From JAGNLV01 sp964612145 (lineage in GTDB: Bacteria > Zixibacteria > MSB-5A5 > GN15 > FEB-12): 64,000 nucleotides of DNA. Location of the stretch: positions 134,301-198,300 of the forward strand of contig CAZTBP010000003.1 in NCBI GenBank assembly GCA_964612145.1, given 5' to 3'. The position numbers were made by a program, and so were the translations under genes. Shown here in pieces: positions 50,804 through 59,149 of the stretch (positions within the stretch are counted from its first letter, which is position 1; the number at the start of each line of letters is the position of its first letter). The notes below the pieces were generated by a model, which was given only the letters and a program-made list of their open reading frames with translations, did no database searches and was not told the origin of the DNA.

Positions 50804-52204
50804 GTGGCAAGCAGGGAATTTGATTTAGTAGTTATAGGGTCCGGGCCGGCGGGAGAAAAGGCAGCGGTCGAGGCGGCGAAGATGCGCAGGTCGACGGCGA
50901 TCGTGGAACGTCGGTCGGTGCAGGGTGGAGTGTGTATACATACGGGCACGATTCCATCCAAGACTCTCCGGGAGACGGTGCTGTATATTTCCGGTTTGCG
51001 TCAGAGATCGGTCTACGGGATGACCGGTGCTGTGCGGCCGAATGTCTCGGTGAGTGAGTTGATGTATCGCAAGGGGCAGGTGATTCAGCAAGAAGTTGAT
51101 ATCATTCAGCAGAACATGGCCCGGCACCGTATTGAGGTAGTGCACGGGACGGGGGTTATCAAAGATCCGCACACGGTTATTGTCACCAATGACGCCGGTG
51201 AGGTGCAGGAGTTGAGCGCGGAGGTAATCGTAATCTCGACCGGGGCGAGGTCGTGGCATGCGCCGGAGTTGGAGTTTGATCATAAGTATGTCTACGACGC
51301 AGAGTCGATTATTAACATCGATACGCTGCCGAGGTCGCTGACGATTGTCGGGGGTGGAGTGATCGGCTGCGAGTACGCCTCGATTTTCGGGCACATCGGG
51401 GTGAATGTGACGATAGTTGATAATAGGGAGCGTTTGTTGCCGTTTCTCGATCGTGAAATTGCCGACGCGTTGATGTACCTGATGCGCAAGTACCGTACCA
51501 ACCTGGTGCTGGGCGACGGGATGAAAGAGGTGTACCGTGACGGGGAGCAGATGGTACTTACAACACGGAGCGGGCGAAAGATTGTGTCGGACCGTCTGTT
51601 GTTTACGGCGGGCCGAATCGGCAACACGGACAATTTAGGGTTGGAGGAGCTGGGGATTGAGGTCAACCATCGCAAGCTTATTAAGGTCGATTCGTTGTAC
51701 CGGACCTCGGTACCGAATATCTACGCGGTCGGGGATGTGATCGGGTTTCCGTCGCTGGCGTCGGTCTCAATGGACCAGGGTCGGCTGGCGGCAATTCATG
51801 CGTTCAACAAGGGGGATACGTCGGGCATAAACTCACTGCTTCCGTTCGGGATTTATACGATTCCGGAGGTGTCGATGGTGGGCAAGACCGAGGAGGAACT
51901 CGCAGAGGCTGGGACTGAGTATGAGATTGGTATGGCGCGGTATTATGAGCTGGCACGGGGGCAGATTATCAATGATCACGACGGAATGCTGAAGCTGATT
52001 TTCGATCCGGAGTCGCGTCGACTGCTGGGGGTGCATATTGTTGGTGAGCGGGCAACGGAGCTGGTGCATATTGGCCAGGCGGTGATGACGCTTGGCGGGA
52101 CGCTGCATTATTTTACCGAGACGGTTTTTAACTATCCCACGCTTTCTGAGGCCTATAAAGTCGCCGCGCTCGACGGGTTTGCCCGACTGAGCAGCCGGAT
52201 TTAA
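50804..52204 (+). CDS. sthA: NAD(P) transhydrogenase, soluble type (SthA-like flavoprotein)
   Basis: A 466-residue FAD enzyme that moves reducing power between NADPH and NAD+. It has FAD motif VVIGSGPAGEKAAVEAA, CIHTGTIPSKTLRE (the redox Cys pair of dihydrolipoamide dehydrogenase is replaced by C-x4-T, as in SthA), NAD motif VGGGVIGCEYASIFGHIG and the C-terminal dimer region LSEAYKVAALDG. The GTG at 50804 was chosen because it gives the full FAD motif; ATG 50797 lies in another frame. Confidence 0.9.
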   Translation: MASREFDLVVIGSGPAGEKAAVEAAKMRRSTAIVERRSVQGGVCIHTGTIPSKTLRETVLYISGLRQRSVYGMTGAVRPNVSVSELMYRKGQVIQQEVDIIQQNMARHRIEVVHGTGVIKDPHTVIVTNDAGEVQELSAEVIVISTGARSWHAPELEFDHKYVYDAESIINIDTLPRSLTIVGGGVIGCEYASIFGHIGVNVTIVDNRERLLPFLDREIADALMYLMRKYRTNLVLGDGMKEVYRDGEQMVLTTRSGRKIVSDRLLFTAGRIGNTDNLGLEELGIEVNHRKLIKVDSLYRTSVPNIYAVGDVIGFPSLASVSMDQGRLAAIHAFNKGDTSGINSLLPFGIYTIPEVSMVGKTEEELAEAGTEYEIGMARYYELARGQIINDHDGMLKLIFDPESRRLLGVHIVGERATELVHIGQAVMTLGGTLHYFTETVFNYPTLSEAYKVAALDGFARLSSRI

Positions 52205-52219
52205 ATTCCAAGGGTAATT

Positions 52220-54250
52220 TTACTTATCGCCGCGCAACTGGAGATACAGTTCGTTGGCGTGCTTACGGATTTGCGGGGATTCCGGTTCGTTGGGAGCGAG
52301 GTCCGCGAATTTCTCGTAGTGCTCGACGGCCCGGGCGAGATTGCCGGTGCGTTCGGCAAGGAAGCCTTTGACCAGCCAGGGCCAGGCGTTGGTGGAGTCC
52401 TCGGCGACTAATTGATCGGACAGCTCGAGCGCACGGTCAAGGTTTCCGGCACGATAGTTCAATAGCATGACATCGGTGGGGATCAGCGAGTCATTGGGGA
52501 ACATAGCGGCGGCTTCACGGGCGATTTCGAGAGCGTCGGTAAATTCGCCCCGGTCGCGATAGTACGCGTAGAGATTGATGTACGGATCGGGCCGGTAGGG
52601 TGTGAGCATGAGGGCGGTATCGATATGGGGTTTGGCGACGGCGAGCTGGCCCTGCTGGATCATGTACTTGGCATAGAGGTTTCGCAGTTCGGACCAGTAC
52701 GGGTTGCGGGCGATCAGTTTGGTCAGGCTTGGTAGCGCGACACTCAGGCGTCCGCCCTCGGCATTTTCCACAATCCCGGTGTAGTTGAGATAGTCAGGTG
52801 ACTTGAGGCGGTAGTTTTGGTCCCAGTAGTTGGCGCGGTCGAAGTTCCGGTTGTAGAAGAAGGCGTCGCGGAGAGTCGGTACGGCGGTACGGTAATACGC
52901 CGGGTGCTTGTCGAAGTATTCGGCGACGTAGTGTTCGGCTGATTCGATGTCGGCGTAGGCAGGATAGTAGCTCAGGGGTGCAATCAGTGAGACGGCGGCC
53001 GTCAATCCGATGGCAGCGGGACTAAGGGCAGCTTCAGGCGGACGTTCGTTGAGCAGCAAGGCGAGGAAAATGGCGCCGGGAGTCAGGTAGGCGGCGAACC
53101 GGGGGACATCGAAGACGATACCGTGAATCGGGTCTAAAATGAAAATCAAGGATAAGCCCGACAGCGTCATCAGGCCGGCGGCGAGGCAGGGACCGTGTCC
53201 GAGGGCGGGTCGGAAGTTGCGAATCAGCAGGAAAAGCAAGGCCAGGATCAGGGGGAACAGGAGAAAAACAAGTTGCAGGTAGTCGCTGAGGTGGCGAATG
53301 GAGAACAGGCCGTAGTCGGCGAGCGGGTTTTTGCCGGACAGGAGCAGTATTGCCGAGGCGAGGTACGGGCTGTCTGCGGCGCGGACATAAACAAAGACGG
53401 CCAGAAGCAACAGCGCGAGCAGTGACAATCCGGCGGCGACAGCGGGGCGTGATCGGCGACGGTCCAGACCGGAAATAGTGAAGAATACGGCGGCCGGGAG
53501 CAAATACAGCAGGGTGATCGAGAAGATGGCACCGATGACGACAATCAGCCACATCGAAAGGAGATGGCCCAGGGAGAACCGTCGAAGGGTCCTCAGGCCG
53601 AATACGGCAAACCAGAGAGTGGCGGCCGGGATAAGCGGTTCGGCCCCGACAAAAGCGAAGAGCAGCATGATGTGTGGACCAAAGAACATGACCAGGAACA
53701 GGCCGAGTCGTCGGGCCGGATTGTCGGTGAGAGCTTTTGCAAGGTGCCAGGCACCGAGCATGGAAAGGATGGTGCAGAGAATTGCAAAGGTTTGCCAGGC
53801 GTAGACACCGGCGGCGTTGTCGCTGACGGGAGAGAGCGACCAGAGGGAGTCCAACATGTAGACAAGCGCCATCGTGCCGTATTCCCAGGGTCGGAAGATG
53901 ACGTCCTGCGCCTGGGCGATGCGGGCGATTTCGATGTTGCCGCCACCGTAGACGAAGGAATCAAACCGGGCGAGGTAGAGGATGACCAGCAGGGCGATTC
54001 CGGTTGTGATGCGGTTGCGGCGTGATTCGAGAAAGGCGGCGATCGGGGGGAGGAACCGTCCCAGGACGATCAAAATCAGGGGGGCGGCGATGAACCACGC
54101 AATGAGGTACCAGGTCGGCAGGTGGTTCCAGTGGGTGAAGGACCAGGTATTGCTGCCGAGGTTTTCCCCCACGAAGCGCCCCGCGACAAACAGCAGCAGG
54201 GTCAACAGCACGATTGAGGACAGACGGTTATTCGGCTGTAAGTTCTCCAT
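52220..54250 (-). CDS. Polytopic membrane protein with C-terminal TPR repeats
   Basis: A 676-residue protein. About eleven transmembrane segments cover 11-445, followed by a soluble part with four to five TPR-like repeats (YSELRNLYAKYMIQQGQLAV, DPYINLYAYYRDRGEFTDAL, AWPWLVKGFLAERTGNLARA). The layout resembles GT-C-type glycosyltransferases or O-antigen ligases with TPR tails, but no catalytic DD/DE motif was identified with confidence. It converges on sthA with only 15 nt between stops, and its start lies 8 nt after the recR stop. Confidence 0.65.
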   Translation of the reverse strand: MENLQPNNRLSSIVLLTLLLFVAGRFVGENLGSNTWSFTHWNHLPTWYLIAWFIAAPLILIVLGRFLPPIAAFLESRRNRITTGIALLVILYLARFDSFVYGGGNIEIARIAQAQDVIFRPWEYGTMALVYMLDSLWSLSPVSDNAAGVYAWQTFAILCTILSMLGAWHLAKALTDNPARRLGLFLVMFFGPHIMLLFAFVGAEPLIPAATLWFAVFGLRTLRRFSLGHLLSMWLIVVIGAIFSITLLYLLPAAVFFTISGLDRRRSRPAVAAGLSLLALLLLAVFVYVRAADSPYLASAILLLSGKNPLADYGLFSIRHLSDYLQLVFLLFPLILALLFLLIRNFRPALGHGPCLAAGLMTLSGLSLIFILDPIHGIVFDVPRFAAYLTPGAIFLALLLNERPPEAALSPAAIGLTAAVSLIAPLSYYPAYADIESAEHYVAEYFDKHPAYYRTAVPTLRDAFFYNRNFDRANYWDQNYRLKSPDYLNYTGIVENAEGGRLSVALPSLTKLIARNPYWSELRNLYAKYMIQQGQLAVAKPHIDTALMLTPYRPDPYINLYAYYRDRGEFTDALEIAREAAAMFPNDSLIPTDVMLLNYRAGNLDRALELSDQLVAEDSTNAWPWLVKGFLAERTGNLARAVEHYEKFADLAPNEPESPQIRKHANELYLQLRGDK

Positions 54251-54258
54251 GCTCCGTA

Positions 54259-54855
54259 TCAGAATTCGTGGCGTCCGTCGAGGGCCCGGGTCAGGGTGAT
54301 GCTGTCGGCGTACTCAAGGTCGGATCCGACCGGCAGGCCGCGGGCGATTCGGGTCACGCGGATTCCCAGCGGCTTGATGAGTTTGGCGAGGTAGATCGCA
54401 GTGGCCTCGCCCTCGACGTTGGGGTTGGTGGCGATGATGACTTCGTTGACGCCGTCGGCGATGCGGATCATCAGTTCGTGGATCTTGAGGTCATCGGGGC
54501 CGATGCCGTCCAGCGGCGAGAGGCGTCCGCCGAGAATATGGAAGAGGCCGTCGAAACCCTCGACTTTGTCTATCGCGGCGGCATCGGAAGTTTCCTCGAC
54601 AACGCAGATGACGTTCTGTTTGCGGCGCGGGTCGGAGCAGACCTGGCAGGGGTCGGACTCGGAAATGTTGTGACAGACCGAGCAGAATCCGACTTTGTCT
54701 TTGACCTCGCGAATGGCGTCGGCCAGTTCCAGTGCCTCCTCCCTGGTGAGTTTGAGGATATGGAAGGCGAGGCGGTTGGCGGATTTGCGTCCTATACCGG
54801 GCAGCCGCGCGAGGCGGTTGGCGAGTCTTTCAACCGATGCTGCTGATTTGAACAT
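54259..54855 (-). CDS. recR: Recombination mediator RecR
   Basis: A 198-residue protein that with RecO/RecF loads RecA at gaps. It has the helix-hairpin-helix (RLARLPGIGRKSANRLAF), a four-Cys zinc finger (CSVCHNISESDPCQVC) and the Toprim domain (CVVEET, IIATNPNVEGEATAIYLA). It follows ybaB by 21 nt in the common order dnaX-ybaB-recR. Confidence 0.97.
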   Translation of the reverse strand: MFKSAASVERLANRLARLPGIGRKSANRLAFHILKLTREEALELADAIREVKDKVGFCSVCHNISESDPCQVCSDPRRKQNVICVVEETSDAAAIDKVEGFDGLFHILGGRLSPLDGIGPDDLKIHELMIRIADGVNEVIIATNPNVEGEATAIYLAKLIKPLGIRVTRIARGLPVGSDLEYADSITLTRALDGRHEF

Positions 54856-54876
54856 AGTTTGTTGTAGTTTCGGTCG

Positions 54877-55206
54877 TTAGAATCCGAGGCCGCCGAGGCC
54901 TGGGAGGTTCATTCCACCGGTTATCTGCGACATGTGTTCGGACTGGACTTCCTGTGCTTTTTCGGTCGCCTGTTTGATGGCGGCGACGATCAGGTCCTGG
55001 AGCATCTCGACGTCGTCGGGATCGACAACTTCGGGGTCGATGGTGATTGACTGGATTTCGCTTTTGCCGTTGACGACAACTTTGACCATACCGCCGCCGG
55101 CGGAGGCTTCGACTTCCATCTCGGCAAGTTCTTGCTGCATCTGCTGCATTTTGGCCTGCATTTCCTGAACCTGCTTCATCATATTTCCGAGTCCGCCTTT
55201 ACCCAT
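54877..55206 (-). CDS. YbaB/EbfC nucleoid-associated protein
   Basis: A 109-residue DNA-binding protein with the family opening GGLGNMMKQVQEMQAKMQQM and the core VKVVVNGKSEIQSITIDPEV. It is co-transcribed with dnaX and recR, as in most bacteria. GGAGA precedes the ATG. Confidence 0.95.
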   Translation of the reverse strand: MGKGGLGNMMKQVQEMQAKMQQMQQELAEMEVEASAGGGMVKVVVNGKSEIQSITIDPEVVDPDDVEMLQDLIVAAIKQATEKAQEVQSEHMSQITGGMNLPGLGGLGF

Positions 55207-55236
55207 GTTGGTCTCCTTGCTGCTAGTTATGAAAGA

Positions 55237-56916
55237 TTACGTTACTTTTCTAACGCCGACAACTTCGCCATCGACTCGTTTGAGCAACAGTTGAATGCGG
55301 GGTGAGTTCGCGACGATCTTATCGGCTTCTTCTTTACTGTATTCTTTCCGCTGCCGCTTGGGTTCCGGCGAGCGGTGGTTGGGATCTATGCTCACATTTA
55401 TACGCAGGTTGGCCCGGAAGTGTTCGGACAGGGCACGGTTCACAGCGGTCGTGTTTTCCGGCTTTTGAACCAGCTGTGCCGGCATGGCGGCGTTGTTTCC
55501 AAAGGCGAGTTCGACGACGCCGTTTTTGATGTTGCGGATCTCGGCCATAGCCAGTTGCGTGGAGAGCATGGTTTTACTGCGCCTCAGGACGGCGAGAAAG
55601 TCTTGCCATCCGGTTTTGAGCTGGGGCAGGTTGACGGTGCCGGAATAGGATACGGGTTCGGCCGCGGCTGGTTCCGGTGTGGTGGCCGGGGAGGTTGTGT
55701 CAGCCGGTTTTACTTTCGGTGCAGGGTTATCTTTTTTTTTTGCGTTGCCGAACAGGTCGCCGCCGGCTCGGGCTGCGCCCTGTGGATTCCGTTGGAGTCG
55801 GGTGAGGATCTCCTGGAACTGGACGGTCGATTCCATCGAGGCCATCTTGACGGCAGCGACTTCGAGGACGAGTCGTTCATCGAGGCCGGTTTTGAGGTCA
55901 CCGAGGGCATCGCCGGTCATTTTCATCAGCCGGATAATATCGCCCACGGTGAAATAGTCGACCTGTTCCATATAGGCCCCACGTTCATCTTCGCCGATAT
56001 TGAGCAGGTCGTGGGTGTCCTTATCGGTGGCGAGGATCATGAGGATGCGGAAGTGGTCGAGTAGTTCGGCGAAGAAATCATCGACATCGATGCCGGACTC
56101 GATCACACTCTTGACCAGCCCGAGAGCGGCTTTGGCGTCCTGGGCGGCGACGGCGCTGGTGAAGTCAAAGAGGGTCTGGCGGTCGACCAGTCCGAGGGCG
56201 TCGACGACATCCTGTTCGGTGACGCTGTCTCCGGCGAAAGCGGCGACCTGGTCCATCAGGGAGAGGGAGTCGCGCACGGAACCGTCGGCGCGGCGCGCCA
56301 GCAGGGCGAGGGCGGCGTCTTCGATCTCCATGCCCTCGCGCCCGGCGATATTTTTGAGATGATCGGCGAGGTCGAGGGAGGAGACACGTTTGAAATCGAA
56401 CCGCTGGGTTCGCGACAGGATGGTCTCGGGGACCTTGGTCGGTTCGGTGGTGGCGAAGATGAATACGACATGTTCCGGCGGTTCCTCGAGTGTTTTGAGG
56501 AGGGCATCGAAAGCGGCGCCGGAGAGCCGGTGGACTTCGTCGATGATGTAGATTTTCTTTTTGCCGCCGGCAGGGGTCAGGTTGATTCGTTCGCGCAGCG
56601 CCCGGACATCGTCGACGCCGGTGTTGGAGGCGGCGTCGATTTCGAGGACATCGAGCGATGATCCGGCGGTGATGTCTTTGCAGGCGGGGCATTCGCCGCA
56701 GGGAGTGGCGGTCGGGCCGTTGACGCAATTGAGGGCTTTGGCAAGGATGCGGGCGGTGGTGGTTTTGCCGGTGCCGCGCGGACCGCAGAAGAGGTAGCCC
56801 TGGCCGACCCGGTCGTGAGCCACGGCGTTTTGGAGGGTACGGGTCACGTGGTCCTGGGCGACGACATCCTCGAATGTCGGCGGGCGATATTTGCGTGCGA
56901 ATACCTGGTATGTCAT
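55237..56916 (-). CDS. dnaX: DNA polymerase III subunits gamma and tau
   Basis: The clamp-loader ATPase: 559 residues with Walker A GPRGTGKTTTARIL, a zinc module (CVNGPTATPCGECPACKD), Walker B IIDEVHRL and the SRC-like arginine segment ILSRTQRFDFKRV. At codons 392-395 (GCA-AAA-AAA-AAA) a run of ten A occurs at the end of domain III. A one-base slip in the -1 direction reads AGA-TAA, and in the +1 direction a stop follows after six codons. This predicts a shorter gamma-like product of about 396 residues beside tau. It has a promoter very close to the start codon. Confidence 0.95.
   Translation of the reverse strand: MTYQVFARKYRPPTFEDVVAQDHVTRTLQNAVAHDRVGQGYLFCGPRGTGKTTTARILAKALNCVNGPTATPCGECPACKDITAGSSLDVLEIDAASNTGVDDVRALRERINLTPAGGKKKIYIIDEVHRLSGAAFDALLKTLEEPPEHVVFIFATTEPTKVPETILSRTQRFDFKRVSSLDLADHLKNIAGREGMEIEDAALALLARRADGSVRDSLSLMDQVAAFAGDSVTEQDVVDALGLVDRQTLFDFTSAVAAQDAKAALGLVKSVIESGIDVDDFFAELLDHFRILMILATDKDTHDLLNIGEDERGAYMEQVDYFTVGDIIRLMKMTGDALGDLKTGLDERLVLEVAAVKMASMESTVQFQEILTRLQRNPQGAARAGGDLFGNAKKKDNPAPKVKPADTTSPATTPEPAAAEPVSYSGTVNLPQLKTGWQDFLAVLRRSKTMLSTQLAMAEIRNIKNGVVELAFGNNAAMPAQLVQKPENTTAVNRALSEHFRANLRINVSIDPNHRSPEPKRQRKEYSKEEADKIVANSPRIQLLLKRVDGEVVGVRKVT
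55732..55741 (-). promoter_or_regulatory. A10 slippery tract in dnaX (frameshift site)
   Basis: Ten consecutive A in the coding strand, within GCA-AAA-AAA-AAA-GAT-AAC. In the -1 frame the next codons are AGA-TAA; in the +1 frame ATA-ACC-CTG-CAC-CGA-AAG-TAA. A tract of this length favours both ribosomal and RNA-polymerase slippage. Confidence 0.75.
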
Positions 56917-56924
56917 AGACCCGT

Positions 56925-56953
56925 ATTATATGCAAAATCCGGCTTCAGCCCAA
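56925..56953 (-). promoter_or_regulatory. dnaX promoter giving a nearly leaderless mRNA
   Basis: On the minus strand: TTGGGC (56953-56948), 17-nt spacer, TATAAT (56930-56925). The -10 box ends only 8 nt before the dnaX ATG, so the message would begin at or within a few bases of the start codon. Confidence 0.55.
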
Positions 56954-57056
56954 TCATATTTTGCCGGTGGGGCGTGATGAAAGGCTATTTGACAAAAAGG
57001 ATCGAATATACGTTACTTTGAACGATTGATTCGCTGAAGAAAGGCAACGCTGAATT

Positions 57057-57641
57057 GTGATTCGATCCGTCAAACTGCTTGTGATTTTCCTGCTAATTGT
57101 GGCTGCGTCGGCTGTGCCGGCGGCGGCGCAAACCCTTGTCGCCGATACGATTCCGAAGCATATTCGGCGGGGGGCGGTGGGGCTGAAATTTGGGGTTGTC
57201 AATACCGGTGAGATGGAGATTGACAGTGTGACGCTCGATCCCAATCCGGGCTGGAATATCGAGCTCTGGTTTGATGTCCCGCTGTTCGGCCGGACAATGG
57301 TGACGGCGGCTGTCGATGTGTATGATTTTCGGTTCAACGAGGAGTCGGAGCGGTTTATCGATGTCTCGCTGGGGCTCCGGCGGGTAATTTATATGCATGA
57401 CCAGGCGCTGGCGTGGAAACCGGGGGCGGCGGTCGGGCTGGGGTATTTGGCGGATGTGGGGTTTATGCGGCCGACGACATATGTGACGGCTAAAGCGAAC
57501 CTGGAGTTGATGATGTTCACGGACAATCCGCATGCGTTTGTGTTTGATATTGGTGTAGTGGGAATGCCGAGGGGAGGGAATAGTACGCTTGATGTGTCGA
57601 TCGCGCCGTCGTTGTTTTTAAGGGTGGGGTTGAGTTATTGA
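57057..57641 (+). CDS. Small outer-membrane barrel-like protein
   Basis: A 194-residue exported protein with signal peptide (cleavage near residue 25, VPAAAQT). The remainder alternates beta strands (VTAAVDVYDFRFNEESERF, IDVSLGLRRVIYM, TTYVTAKANLELMMF), ending VGLSY. This is the pattern of a small outer-membrane beta barrel. No recognised family. GTG start with a loose AAAGG site. Divergent from dnaX. Confidence 0.6.
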   Translation: MIRSVKLLVIFLLIVAASAVPAAAQTLVADTIPKHIRRGAVGLKFGVVNTGEMEIDSVTLDPNPGWNIELWFDVPLFGRTMVTAAVDVYDFRFNEESERFIDVSLGLRRVIYMHDQALAWKPGAAVGLGYLADVGFMRPTTYVTAKANLELMMFTDNPHAFVFDIGVVGMPRGGNSTLDVSIAPSLFLRVGLSY

Positions 57642-57774
57642 GGGGGTGCTGACGCAGGAGAGAGAGCGTGGAGATATCAAGCCAAGCAGGGTGGTACTCT
57701 TTGGTGCGGCCATGAGACTTGTCCAATTCCTTACTCTGTGTGTATATTAGGCACCGTGACAACGAGGATACCGG

Positions 57775-58173
57775 ATGCTATTTAGGCAATTTATCATATT
57801 AAGTGCGGTACTGGTACTGGCCGGCTGTTTTGGCGGTTCGCCGAAAATGCAGCGGAGGTATGAGCTGTTTGACCCGGTCAGGCACGCGACTCATACGGGA
57901 GGGCCGATTATCAATGTGCCGATGGATTCCTGCGAATCGGCCCGGGCGGTGTTTATCAACGAAAACGGGCGGATGCTCGGAGAGATATTCGACACGGTCA
58001 TCTGTGAGGGGCAGCACACCTTTGCGGTGTATTCAGTGTACAGCGTGACGGACACGGTCGAGCCGCCGGAGACCGTCTGGATCCCGCTGGATACACTCAG
58101 CCGGGGGGCGTATTTTGTCAAGATTTTCACGCCGACCTCGACCCGGATAATCGAATCGATCAAGTGGGAGTAG
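57775..58173 (+). CDS. Small lipoprotein with FlgD-like C-terminal sheet
   Basis: A 132-residue lipoprotein with lipobox LVLAGC (Cys18). The body has the pattern DSCESARAVFINENGRMLGE, then IFDTVICEG, then VWIPLDTLSRGAYFVKIFT. This ending resembles FlgD/CTD immunoglobulin-like folds. It shares residue pattern and two cysteines with the lipoprotein at 60033-60506 on the other strand. Role unknown. Confidence 0.65.
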   Translation: MLFRQFIILSAVLVLAGCFGGSPKMQRRYELFDPVRHATHTGGPIINVPMDSCESARAVFINENGRMLGEIFDTVICEGQHTFAVYSVYSVTDTVEPPETVWIPLDTLSRGAYFVKIFTPTSTRIIESIKWE

Positions 58174-58244
58174 GTCACCCACGGCTCTGCATGGGTGACA
58201 TGATTGTCCCGGAACCACGGACCCACGCACCGCGGCCTCGTGGG

Positions 58245-58847
58245 CTACAGCTTCTTGTTGAGGCGGTCGATTATGACATCGCGGGCGCGCATTAGGGCTT
58301 TACCTCGGTGGGAGACGAGGTTCTTTTCTTCCAGCGTCAGTTCGCTGAAGCGTTTGTCCGATTCCGGGTGGTAGAAAACCGGATCGTAGCCGAAACCGTT
58401 GCCCTCGGCGATGTCCTCGGTGATAAATCCGGCTGCGATGCCGTCGACGACGTCTTTGGTGCCGTCGTTCCAGTCAATCGCGATCACGCAGCGGAATCGG
58501 GCGGAGCGTTTGTTCTCGGGCACGCCTTTGAGCTCTGCCAGCAGTTTGCGGTTGTTGTCTTCGTAGGTGACGTTGTCGCCGGCGTAGCGTGAGGAATAAA
58601 CGCCGGGGGCGCCACCCAGCGCGTCGACTTCCAGGCCCGTGTCATCGGCCAGGGCGGGCAGGTCGCAGAAGTTGGCGATGCCGGAGGCTTTGAGTTCGGC
58701 GTTGGCTTCGAGGGTGTCGCCGGTTTCCTCGATATCGGGGAAGTCGAGGAAATCGTTGCGGGTGAGGATGGTGATCGGAAGATCGTCGAGGAGGTGTTTG
58801 ATTTCTCGGATCTTGTCTTCGTTGTTAGTTGCGAGGACTAGTTGCAT
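58245..58847 (-). CDS. rdgB: Non-canonical purine NTP pyrophosphatase (RdgB/HAM1)
   Basis: Hydrolyses ITP, XTP and dITP to prevent their use in nucleic acids. The 200-residue protein has LVLATNNEDKIREIK at the start, ALADDTGLEVDALGGAPGVY and SHRGKALMR. Last gene of the run smpB-amidase-lipoprotein-murI-small ORF-rdgB. Confidence 0.95.
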   Translation of the reverse strand: MQLVLATNNEDKIREIKHLLDDLPITILTRNDFLDFPDIEETGDTLEANAELKASGIANFCDLPALADDTGLEVDALGGAPGVYSSRYAGDNVTYEDNNRKLLAELKGVPENKRSARFRCVIAIDWNDGTKDVVDGIAAGFITEDIAEGNGFGYDPVFYHPESDKRFSELTLEEKNLVSHRGKALMRARDVIIDRLNKKL

Positions 58848-58896
58848 GGTTGGTTTCGGGGTCTTTCGTGGAAGGTTTTTGTGAGGCTGCTTCGTC

Positions 58897-58938
58897 GATG
58901 CGCCTGCGGCGCATCTCCTCGCATAGACCGTGCTATGC
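58897..58938. repeat. Two tandem hairpins
   Basis: GATGCGCC-TGC-GGCGCATC (58897-58915), a perfect 8-bp stem, directly followed by GCATAG/CTATGC (58921-58938). They lie between the small membrane protein gene and rdgB. No T-run, so a terminator is not supported; an mRNA processing or intergenic repeat element is possible. Confidence 0.55.
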
Positions 58939-58988
58939 TGTTGCCATTTTCAGGGGATTCCGTCCTTTTAGGCAATGGCCACGGTTCC

Positions 58989-59123
58989 CTACCCCGGCCA
59001 GTCGCCGAAAAACTGCAAGCCGTCCGGCCAGAACTCGTACGTGCTCACACACAGCAGGAGGACAAGCAGGATCGCGATCACGATCAGCCATTGAATGTCT
59101 TTTTTCGGAAAGTCTTCGGACAT
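58989..59123 (-). CDS. Small single-helix membrane protein (44 residues)
   Basis: ATG at 59123 with GGAG 7 nt upstream, then a polar N-terminus (SEDFPKKD), one hydrophobic helix (WLIVIAILLVLLLCVSTY) and an aromatic C-terminus (FWPDGLQFFGDWPG) ending in TAG. The frame fits between murI (26 nt upstream) and rdgB. The membrane helix, ribosome site and setting support a real gene. No family recognised. Confidence 0.65.
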   Translation of the reverse strand: MSEDFPKKDIQWLIVIAILLVLLLCVSTYEFWPDGLQFFGDWPG

Positions 59124-59149
59124 GACAATCTCCGTGTACTTCGCTGTTA

